The position numbers were made by a program, and so were the translations under genes. A stretch of 17,996 bases of DNA from an uncultured Eubacteriales bacterium (GTDB lineage: Bacteria; Bacillota; Clostridia; Oscillospirales; Acutalibacteraceae), in NCBI GenBank assembly GCA_934444695.1, contig CAKSDF010000024.1:1-17996 (forward strand). The letters are read 5' to 3'. Below, one piece after another: positions 6,875 through 12,820 of this stretch. Under the pieces are notes generated by a model, which searched no databases, had not been told where the DNA came from, and saw only the letters and a list, made by a program, of their open reading frames with translations. The first letter of the stretch is position 1. Every line of letters begins with the position of its first letter.

Positions 6875-8818
6875 TTGAATATTAACGGTAAAGACGTCGA
6901 GGTAATAAATCTTAACACGGCGGTGATTGGAAGCGGTGCGGCAGGATTTAATGCTGCCGTGCGGCTTAAAGAGCTTGGAATAGACGACGTGGCCATCATA
7001 ACCGAGGGCATAAACTGCGGAACCTCCCGCAACACCGGCTCGGACAAGCAAACCTACTATAAAATGAGCCTTTCGGGAAACGATGCCGACTGCCCGGCCG
7101 CAATGGCAAGAGACCTTTTTGCGGGAATGCTCACCGACGGAGACAACGCCCTTTGCGAGGCGGCTCTTTCGGTGCGCTGCTTTATGAATCTTTGCGAGCT
7201 TGGAGTGGAATTCCCTACCAATCGCTTTGACGAATATGTGGGCTATAAGACCGATCACGACCCTTATGCCAGAGCAACGTCGGTAGGCCCCCTTACCTCC
7301 AAGCGAATGACCGAGGCTCTTGAGAAAAGGGCAAAAGAGCTTAATATAAAAATATACGACAGCACACTTGTGACATCCCTTATAACCGACAGGCAGAAAA
7401 ACGAGATAAGGGGCGTTTGCGCTCTCGATTTTTCAAAAGAGCAGAGTCGTTTTGTGCTTTTTAACTGCAAGAACGTTGTATATGCTACAGGCGGTCCTGC
7501 GGGAATGTATGCCGACAGTGTTTATCCCGAGTGCCATAACGGCGCAAGCGGCGCCGCATTCAGAGCAGGAGCAAAGGGCAAGAATCTGACCGAATGGCAA
7601 TACGGTCTCGCCTCAATTGCTCCGAGATGGAATGTGTCGGGAACATATATGCAGGTGCTTCCTAAATTCGTTTCGGTGGACAGCGACGGGAACAGGTATG
7701 AATTTTTAGAGGAGTTCTTCGGCGATAAATACAAGGCTCTTTCGATGGTCTTTTTAAAGGGGTATCAGTGGCCTTTCGACTGCCGAAAGGTGGAAAACGG
7801 CTCGTCCATAATCGATTTGCTGGTTTATCGCGAGCGTGTACTTAAAGGCAGAAGGGTGTTTCTCGATTTTCGCGAAAATCCTTTCGGCTTAAAGGAAATA
7901 GATTTTGAAAGCTTAGACGGCGCGGCGGCCGATTATCTTAAAAAGGCAAAGGCCGATTTCGGAACGCCTATTGAACGGCTTGAGCTTATGAATTCTCCGG
8001 CAATTGACCTTTATTTAAACAAGGGTGTGGACATCAGAAAAGAAATGCTCGAGATAGCCCTTTGCGCCCAGCACAACAACGGCGGTATTGCGGTTGATCT
8101 GTGGTGGCAGACCGATGTTAAAGGCCTTTTCGCAGCGGGAGAGGTTGCCGGAACCCACGGCGTATACCGCCCGGGCGGAAGCGCTCTTAATGCGGGTCAG
8201 GTGGGTTCCTTAAGAGCCGCAAGATTCATCGCCAAAAACCGCAGCGGATCGCCCGAAAACGATGGATTTGAAGCTGTGGCAAAGGATGTTTTGGCGGCCG
8301 ATCAAAGGCTTCTTAATAGCCTCCTTTCAAACGAGAATAATGTGGAAGAGCAAACCGCCTGCGCGAGAAAAAGAATGTCCGAAAAGGGCGGTGCCATCAG
8401 AAACGAGCAAAAAATTGCCGAGGCTTTAAAAGAAACCGGGCAGCAGCTCGAAAGCTTTGAAAACTTGGTCGGCGCAAGGGGAAACGAGGGACTTGCAAAG
8501 GCCTTCCGTCTGCGTGATACCCTTGTTTCTCAGCTTGTTTATCTTTCGGCAATGGAGCATTATGCAAAGCTCGGTGGAGTGTCGCGTGGCTCTTATATCT
8601 GCTGCGATAAAGACGGTATACTGCCAAAAGGAATTGAAGAGCAGTTCCGTTTTTCCTCACCTTCGACCGAGACTCAGCCTAAAATTACCGAGGTGCTTTT
8701 TAACGAGCAAAGTGGACAGTGCGAATTTTCCGAGCGCCTGCCGAGACCCCTTCCCGAGGGCGGCGGATTTTTTGAAAATGTCTGGCGCGACTATCGCAAA
8801 AACGGAAATGTTTATTGA
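6875..8818 (+). CDS. FAD-binding dehydrogenase, fumarate reductase/succinate dehydrogenase flavoprotein type
   Basis: A 647-residue flavoprotein of the FAD_binding_2 superfamily (FrdA/SdhA, L-aspartate oxidase, AprA, tetrahydrodaidzein reductase). The N-terminal Rossmann motif is GSGAAG at residues 19-24. YATGGPAG is the second FAD strand. The block with His400 in QHNNGGIAVD, followed by GLFAAGEVAGTHGVYRPGG and SALNAGQ, corresponds to the conserved FAD/substrate Arg region of FrdA-like enzymes. About 190 C-terminal residues form a helical tail as in SdhA/AprA. No iron-sulfur or membrane-anchor subunit gene is next to it, so a respiratory complex is unlikely from this locus. The start is a TTG at 6875, chosen because AAAGGAG (6861-6867) sits 7 nt before it and the protein begins shortly before the FAD motif. 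It is co-transcribed with the SDR. Confidence 0.87.
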   Translation: MNINGKDVEVINLNTAVIGSGAAGFNAAVRLKELGIDDVAIITEGINCGTSRNTGSDKQTYYKMSLSGNDADCPAAMARDLFAGMLTDGDNALCEAALSVRCFMNLCELGVEFPTNRFDEYVGYKTDHDPYARATSVGPLTSKRMTEALEKRAKELNIKIYDSTLVTSLITDRQKNEIRGVCALDFSKEQSRFVLFNCKNVVYATGGPAGMYADSVYPECHNGASGAAFRAGAKGKNLTEWQYGLASIAPRWNVSGTYMQVLPKFVSVDSDGNRYEFLEEFFGDKYKALSMVFLKGYQWPFDCRKVENGSSIIDLLVYRERVLKGRRVFLDFRENPFGLKEIDFESLDGAAADYLKKAKADFGTPIERLELMNSPAIDLYLNKGVDIRKEMLEIALCAQHNNGGIAVDLWWQTDVKGLFAAGEVAGTHGVYRPGGSALNAGQVGSLRAARFIAKNRSGSPENDGFEAVAKDVLAADQRLLNSLLSNENNVEEQTACARKRMSEKGGAIRNEQKIAEALKETGQQLESFENLVGARGNEGLAKAFRLRDTLVSQLVYLSAMEHYAKLGGVSRGSYICCDKDGILPKGIEEQFRFSSPSTETQPKITEVLFNEQSGQCEFSERLPRPLPEGGGFFENVWRDYRKNGNVY

Positions 8819-8854
8819 TTGTTTTTGCTTATTATGGGGAAAAGAACGAGCATA

Positions 8855-8871
8855 GTTTATTTTAAATAAAC
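8855..8871. repeat. 17 bp perfect AT-rich palindrome before queH
   Basis: GTTTATTT, one central T, then AAATAAAC. It lies 37 bp after the flavoprotein stop and 27 bp before the queH start. It could be a regulator operator or a weak transcription terminator (followed by CATTTTGATTTT). The stem is almost all A-T, so a stable terminator is doubtful. Confidence 0.5.
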
Positions 8872-8897
8872 CATTTTGATTTTATGGGATAGAGCTT

Positions 8898-9497
8898 ATG
8901 AAAGATACCACATCGCAAAAAAATATGGACGCCCTGATACAAAGCCTCGGTGAAAAAACGCCGAGACTGCTGCTTCACAGCTGCTGCGGGCCTTGTTCAT
9001 CATATGTGTTGGAATATCTGTCGGATTATTTTGACATAACGCTGCTTTTCTACAATCCCAACATTCATCCTGCCGAGGAATATGAAAAGCGCCTTTTAAC
9101 TCAAAAGAGGCTTTTAGAAAGGGCAAAGTATAAAAATCCCGTCACCTTTCTTGCGGGAGAATATGATCCGCAGCGCTTTTTTGATGCGGTAAAGGGTCTT
9201 GAAGGCTGTAAAGAAGGGGGCGCACGGTGCGAAAAGTGCTTTGAACTGAGACTTTCAAAAGCCGCCGAGATTGCAAAAAAAGGCAGGTTTGATTATTTTG
9301 CCACAACCTTAACGGTCAGCCCCCATAAAAATGCCGTTTTGATTAACGAGATCGGCAGAAGGTATCAAAACTACCTCCCCTCCGATTTTAAAAAGCGGGA
9401 AGGGTATAAGCGGTCGATAATTCTGTCGAAGGAATATGAGCTTTACCGTCAGGACTACTGCGGATGTATCTTTTCGAAAGGTGAGATGGACATATGA
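8898..9497 (+). CDS. queH: Epoxyqueuosine reductase QueH
   Basis: Catalyses the last step of queuosine tRNA modification, reduction of epoxyqueuosine to queuosine in the anticodon wobble position, and is the non-homologous replacement of QueG. It has 199 residues, the usual QueH (former DUF208) length. Diagnostic motifs: HSCCGPCS (residues 27-34, Cys29, Cys30, Cys33), GARCEKCFELRL (Cys111, Cys114), and the C-terminal RQDYCGC (Cys188, Cys190). These cysteines supply the 4Fe-4S cluster and redox-active pair in characterised QueH. No other queuosine genes are nearby. Its stop overlaps the next start as ATGA, so it is translationally coupled to the lipid kinase gene, although the functions are unrelated. 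The ribosome binding site is weak. Confidence 0.94.
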   Translation: MKDTTSQKNMDALIQSLGEKTPRLLLHSCCGPCSSYVLEYLSDYFDITLLFYNPNIHPAEEYEKRLLTQKRLLERAKYKNPVTFLAGEYDPQRFFDAVKGLEGCKEGGARCEKCFELRLSKAAEIAKKGRFDYFATTLTVSPHKNAVLINEIGRRYQNYLPSDFKKREGYKRSIILSKEYELYRQDYCGCIFSKGEMDI

Positions 9498-10378
9498 AAA
9501 AGGCTCTGTTTGTTGTTAATCCCGCCGCAGGGCAGAAAAAAATAAAGGCCTCCCTTGCCGATATTCTTTCGCTTTTTAACGGTGAGCAATACGAAACATC
9601 CGTTTATATGACGAGAAAGGAAAGCTCGGTTGAGGATTATGTGGCCGAAAGATGCGGGAGCTTTGATCTGCTTGTTTGCTGCGGGGGAGACGGAACCTTA
9701 AACCGCACGGTAAACGGCCTGCTGAAGAGCGACGGTCCCGTTCCCATAGGCTACATTCCTGCCGGAAGTACCAATGATTTTGCCGCAGGGCTTAAACTGC
9801 CGTCGAATCCTTTGGAGGCCGCCAAAAAGATAATAAACGGCAAGCAGCATCTACACGATGCAGGATTTATGGACGGCCGTCGGAATTTTGTTTATGTGGC
9901 TTCCTTCGGTGCTTTTTCCGAAACGTCTTATATGACCTCCCAGTCGCTTAAAAACGCTCTCGGCCACCTTGCATACATTCTCGACGGGCCAAAGGCGCTT
10001 ATGAAAATAAAACCGATCGCCCTTACCTGCACTTATGACGGCGGAAATGTGTCGGGGGATTATATTTTCGGCGCCGTCGCAAATTCCACATCCATGGGCG
10101 GAGTGATAAAGCTGAAGCACCCCGATATAAGCTTCAGTGACGGGCTTTTTGAAATGCTGCTTATAAAGGCTCCGAAAAATATTTTTGAGCTTCAGGGCAT
10201 AATAAACAGCCTGCTCACATATAAATACGATACGGCAAATGTGTCGCTCATACGCACATCCCGTTCCGAGTTTAGCTTTGAAAAGCCCATCGAATGGTCT
10301 CTCGACGGGGAACGCTATGTGGGAGAGAAAAGGGTGCAGATCGAAATTCTTGGGCAAAAAATTCCATTTGTCTATTGA
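9494..10378 (+). CDS. Diacylglycerol kinase-family lipid kinase (YegS/DgkB/BmrU type)
   Basis: Soluble lipid kinase of the DAGK catalytic-domain family, probably phosphorylating diacylglycerol or a related lipid at the membrane face to recycle it into phospholipid synthesis. It has 294 residues, normal for the family. Visible: VVNPAAG near the N-terminus, the ATP loop GGDGTLN (64-70), GYIPAGSTNDFA (86-97), the SFSDGLFEMLLI segment with the conserved Asp-Gly, and WSLDGE near the C-terminus holding the conserved Glu. These last two match the catalytic Asp/Glu pair of DgkB. The ATG at 9494 overlaps the queH stop by 4 bp. The stop codon overlaps the -35 box of the mntP promoter. YegS-type substrates vary, so DgkB itself is not asserted. 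Confidence 0.9.
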   Translation: MKKALFVVNPAAGQKKIKASLADILSLFNGEQYETSVYMTRKESSVEDYVAERCGSFDLLVCCGGDGTLNRTVNGLLKSDGPVPIGYIPAGSTNDFAAGLKLPSNPLEAAKKIINGKQHLHDAGFMDGRRNFVYVASFGAFSETSYMTSQSLKNALGHLAYILDGPKALMKIKPIALTCTYDGGNVSGDYIFGAVANSTSMGGVIKLKHPDISFSDGLFEMLLIKAPKNIFELQGIINSLLTYKYDTANVSLIRTSRSEFSFEKPIEWSLDGERYVGEKRVQIEILGQKIPFVY

Positions 10379-10403
10379 CAAAAGATTGACGGTATGATAA
10401 AAT
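10375..10403 (+). promoter_or_regulatory. Sigma-A promoter of the mntP riboswitch transcript
   Basis: A perfect TTGACA -35 box (10375-10380), 17 bp spacer and TAAAAT -10 box (10398-10403). The -35 box overlaps the stop codon of the upstream lipid kinase gene. Transcription would begin near 10410, only a few nucleotides before the first riboswitch stem, the expected geometry for a riboswitch leader. Confidence 0.85.
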
Positions 10404-10413
10404 TTCAACATTC

Positions 10414-10516
10414 CTTGAGGGAGTAGCAAGCGGTTTATCCGTAGCAAGTCAACATTCTCGACCGATATCGGCAGTGCCGAAAGGAGGTCTGGTTTGCTTT
10501 AATTTGCGAGACTCAT
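10414..10516 (+). ncRNA. yybP-ykoY manganese riboswitch aptamer
   Basis: Matches the Mn2+-sensing yybP-ykoY class. The 5' conserved strand GAGGGAGTAG (from 10418) corresponds to the GGGGAGUAG consensus, and the 3' conserved strand GCGAGACTCA (10506-10515) to GC-AGACC-type ends. Stem P1 pairs TGAG (10416-10419) with CTCA (10512-10515). An inner stem pairs AGCAAGC (10425-10431) with GTTTGCT (10492-10498, one G-U). Small hairpins are visible inside, at CGGTTTATCCG and CCGATATCGG. It lies directly between a strong promoter and a terminator and upstream of mntP, the gene type this class most often controls. Binding of Mn2+ should prevent termination and raise mntP expression. Confidence 0.92.
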
Positions 10517-10559
10517 GTGTAACCTTGCGCTATACATGGGTGAATAATCTTGATTTTAT

Positions 10560-10593
10560 CCGGGTATGGCTTTCATATCCGGTTTTCTTTTTT
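10560..10593 (+). terminator. Riboswitch-controlled intrinsic terminator
   Basis: Nine-pair stem CCGGGTATG / CATATCCGG (one G-U) with loop GCTTT (10569-10573), followed by a T-rich tract TTTTCTTTTTT at 10583-10593. A rival hairpin CATGTGTA / TATACATG (10514-10538) overlaps the 3' side of riboswitch stem P1, so it may take part in the switch. From here to the mntP ribosome binding site (10594-10686) I see nothing else. Confidence 0.88.
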
Positions 10594-10701
10594 CCAAAAT
10601 GTATTAAAACCTATGTACAATTGAGCGCATTGCCTGACAAATGCACAATTCGGCGAACGCATAATCCGGTAACTGCCAAACAAAATAAGGAGAGAAAATA
10701 T

Positions 10702-11280
10702 ATGGACGGACTATTCTTTTTAAACAGTCTGCTGCTCGGAGTGGGCCTTTCGATGGATGCCTTCTCGGTGTCTATCGCAAACGGTCTTAACGAGCCTAAA
10801 ATGCCTAAAGCAAAGACCTTTGCCGTTTCCGGAACCTATGCCTTTTTTCAGGCGCTTATGCCTCTTACCGGATGGTTCTGCGTTCATACCTTTGTGGAAA
10901 AATTCAAGAGCTTTGAAAAGTTTGTGCCTTTTATCGCCTTGTTTTTGCTTGCCTTCATCGGCGGAAAAATGCTTTTAGAGGGCATAAAAAAAGAGCCCGA
11001 AAAGGAAGAAGTCAAGAAGCTTACCCCTGCCGTTTTGCTTGTGCAGGGCATTGCCACCTCCATTGACGCTTTGTCGGTGGGCTTTGCCTTTGCCGAATAT
11101 GATTTTATAATGGCTCTTGTGGCATCTCTTTTGATTGCCGCTGTGACATTTGTGCTATGTACAGGGGGCCTTGTTCTCGGAAAAAAAGCGGGAATGAAAC
11201 TGGCCGACAAAGCAACAATAATCGGCGGAATAATACTCATAGCCATCGGAATAGAAATCTTCCTGAGTAATATTTTGTAA
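10702..11280 (+). CDS. mntP: Manganese efflux pump MntP
   Basis: Inner membrane Mn2+ exporter that protects the cell from manganese excess. It has 192 residues, the usual MntP length, with six predicted transmembrane segments in two similar halves. The conserved acidic residues needed for export are visible: Asp19 in GLSMDAFSVS and Asp122 in TSIDALSVG. The hydrophilic loop KKEPEKEEVKK (96-106) separates the halves. The start at 10702 has AAGGAGAG at 10687-10694. A longer frame reaching back to 10474 runs through the riboswitch and terminator and is not coding. Expression should be induced by Mn2+ through the leader. Confidence 0.97.
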   Translation: MDGLFFLNSLLLGVGLSMDAFSVSIANGLNEPKMPKAKTFAVSGTYAFFQALMPLTGWFCVHTFVEKFKSFEKFVPFIALFLLAFIGGKMLLEGIKKEPEKEEVKKLTPAVLLVQGIATSIDALSVGFAFAEYDFIMALVASLLIAAVTFVLCTGGLVLGKKAGMKLADKATIIGGIILIAIGIEIFLSNIL

Positions 11281-11340
11281 TCGTAATTAATTTTATTAAA
11301 AAGAAAAATACTGTTGCACACCTGCATCGCTGCATAACAA

Positions 11341-11371
11341 GCGCATTGCATTACATCACAACGCAACGCGC
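11341..11371 (+). other. Imperfect stem-loop in the mntP-exchanger gap
   Basis: GCGCATTGC (11341-11349) can pair with GCAACGCGC (11363-11371) with one A-C mismatch. It is not followed by a T tract, so it does not look like an intrinsic terminator. The rest of the 168 bp gap shows no clear promoter, and transcription from mntP may continue into the exchanger gene. Confidence 0.35.
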
Positions 11372-11448
11372 CGATTTGCGCAGAATAAGCAGTGTCGTAC
11401 AGTTGATATTTAAAATCGTTATTTAACTATATTTTTAAGGAGAAAAAT

Positions 11449-12525
11449 ATGTGGCTTAATTATCTTTTGTTTGCCGTGGGACTTGCCCTTCTTGTCAAGG
11501 GCGGAGACTGGTTTGTGGATGGTGCTACCGGCATCGCCAAACGGTTTCATCTGCCCGAGCTTTTGATCGGTGCAACGGTTGTGTCCATCGGAACGACCCT
11601 TCCCGAGGTTATGGTGTCGGCAACATCGGCTGTATCGGGGCATAGTGAGATCGCTTACGGTAATGCCATCGGCTCGATAATATGCAACACCGCTCTTATT
11701 GCGGCGCTGTCCATTGCCATAAAGCCCGCAAAAGTGGATAGGGAAACCCTTAAGCTTCCTGTGCTGTTTTTCTTTATCGCGGCCGCTTTTTACCTTGCCA
11801 TTGCATATACCGGCGGATATTACAGTCGTCTTTCAGGTGCCGTGCTGCTGCTCATATTTGTTATTTATATGATAGTTACCGTAAGGCAGGCGCTTAAACA
11901 GTCAAAGCTTTCGATTGCCGCCGTATCTGCAACATCAACATCTGCGGATGTAAAGGATGCTGCATCCTCCGGAAAAAGCCCGTTAAACGGCACCGGAGCA
12001 AATGCCCAAGCGACGGATGCGACAGATATATTGGCGGAAAAATCTGCCGAACCCTCTGTTTTGAAGAATATAATTCTGCTTTTGATCGGTGCCGCCTTTA
12101 TCGCCGTGGGCGCAAACCTCCTTGTAAACAAAGGAACGGCCATTGCTCAACATTTCGGTGTGCCCGAATCGGTCATTGCACTTACCTTTGTGGCACTGGG
12201 AACATCTCTGCCCGAGCTTGTGACCGCCATAACATCCCTTGCAAAGGGGCACGGTGCGCTGTCGATCGGTAATATAATCGGCGCAAACCTCTTTAATCTC
12301 GTGTTCGTAAGCGGCCTTTCGATAACCCTTTCGCCCTTTGCCCTGCCTGCCGAAAAGACCATTGCCGGCGTAAATGCCTCACTTGTGGTGGACAGCCCGC
12401 TTATGCTTGCCGTAATGCTCATAATGACCGTACCCGCCCTTATCAGAGGTAAGCTTTCGCGGGTGCAGGGAATAGTGCTTCTTGCACTTTACGCTGCTTT
12501 CTGCGTTTTCCAATTCGCAGTGTAA
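11449..12525 (+). CDS. Na+/Ca2+ (cation/Ca2+) exchanger family membrane protein
   Basis: Antiporter of the CaCA superfamily (YrbG/NCX_Mj type), exporting Ca2+ or a related divalent cation in exchange for Na+ or H+. It has 358 residues and about ten transmembrane segments in two inverted halves. The alpha-1 repeat has GTTLPEVMVSATS with Glu53 and GNAIGSIICN. The alpha-2 repeat has GTSLPELVTAITS with Glu256 and GNIIGANLFN. These hold the ion-coordinating Glu, Ser and Asn residues of the family. Between the halves, residues about 153-203 form a hydrophilic Ala/Ser/Thr/Asp-rich low-complexity loop, making the protein about 40-50 residues longer than the common prokaryotic ~310. AAGGAG at 11437-11442 is the ribosome binding site. 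It follows mntP in the same direction. Confidence 0.93.
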   Translation: MWLNYLLFAVGLALLVKGGDWFVDGATGIAKRFHLPELLIGATVVSIGTTLPEVMVSATSAVSGHSEIAYGNAIGSIICNTALIAALSIAIKPAKVDRETLKLPVLFFFIAAAFYLAIAYTGGYYSRLSGAVLLLIFVIYMIVTVRQALKQSKLSIAAVSATSTSADVKDAASSGKSPLNGTGANAQATDATDILAEKSAEPSVLKNIILLLIGAAFIAVGANLLVNKGTAIAQHFGVPESVIALTFVALGTSLPELVTAITSLAKGHGALSIGNIIGANLFNLVFVSGLSITLSPFALPAEKTIAGVNASLVVDSPLMLAVMLIMTVPALIRGKLSRVQGIVLLALYAAFCVFQFAV

Positions 12526-12606
12526 CGATAATCTGTCGGTGCATCAATCTTTCAATGCAGCATTAGGCAGTCATAACAGCGATAGTCCGAAAATACAGGC
12601 TAAGCC

Positions 12607-12627
12607 GCTGATTTGAAAAAAATCAGC
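12607..12627. other. Perfect 8 bp hairpin, GAAAA loop
   Basis: GCTGATTT / AAATCAGC with loop GAAAA, 82 bp after the exchanger stop. There is no T tract behind it, so it may only stabilise the mRNA 3' end or be an accessory to the terminator that follows at 12665. Confidence 0.4.
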
Positions 12628-12664
12628 AGCAATAAGCAAAATTTTAAAACGTAAAACCGTAAAT

Positions 12665-12705
12665 GCGCCGTATGTACCGTTTATATGTACGGTGCTTTTG
12701 CTTTT
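12665..12705 (+). terminator. Intrinsic terminator after the exchanger gene
   Basis: Twelve-position stem GCGCCGTATGTA (12665-12676) with TATGTACGGTGC (12684-12695), including three G-U pairs, a 7-nt loop, then TTTTGCTTTT at 12696-12705. It separates the cation transport genes from the secreted hydrolase. Confidence 0.7.
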
Positions 12706-12742
12706 AGTGGGATAAAACTGCAATAAATTGTGCAAAAAAGTC

Positions 12743-12771
12743 TTTAAAATTTCAAAATTATGTGATACAAT
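12743..12771 (+). promoter_or_regulatory. Putative promoter of the secreted hydrolase gene
   Basis: Extended -10 element TGATACAAT with TACAAT at 12766-12771 and the upstream TG at 12763-12764. The -35 region is poor (TTTAAA at 12743-12748, 17 bp away), which an extended -10 can compensate. The surrounding 12700-12780 stretch is strongly A/T-rich. A start near 12778 leaves a leader of about 40 nt. Confidence 0.6.
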
Positions 12772-12820
12772 AACCTAAAAGATGTATGTATATGCTGCAA
12801 TGTTTAAAGGAGTGTGTGAT

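Noticed and set aside
4625..8818. Direct assignment of the redox triad as an equol (daidzein) pathway
   Set aside because: Only the enzyme classes agree; protein lengths and domain layout differ, and no dihydrodaidzein racemase-like gene is present.
10474..10701. Long N-terminal extension of the MntP frame
   Set aside because: It runs through the riboswitch, its terminator and a gap, has no ribosome binding site, and MntP homologues begin at the ATG at 10702.
12607..12627. The GAAAA-loop hairpin as the exchanger's terminator
   Set aside because: There is no T tract after it; the hairpin at 12665-12695 with TTTTGCTTTT is the better terminator.
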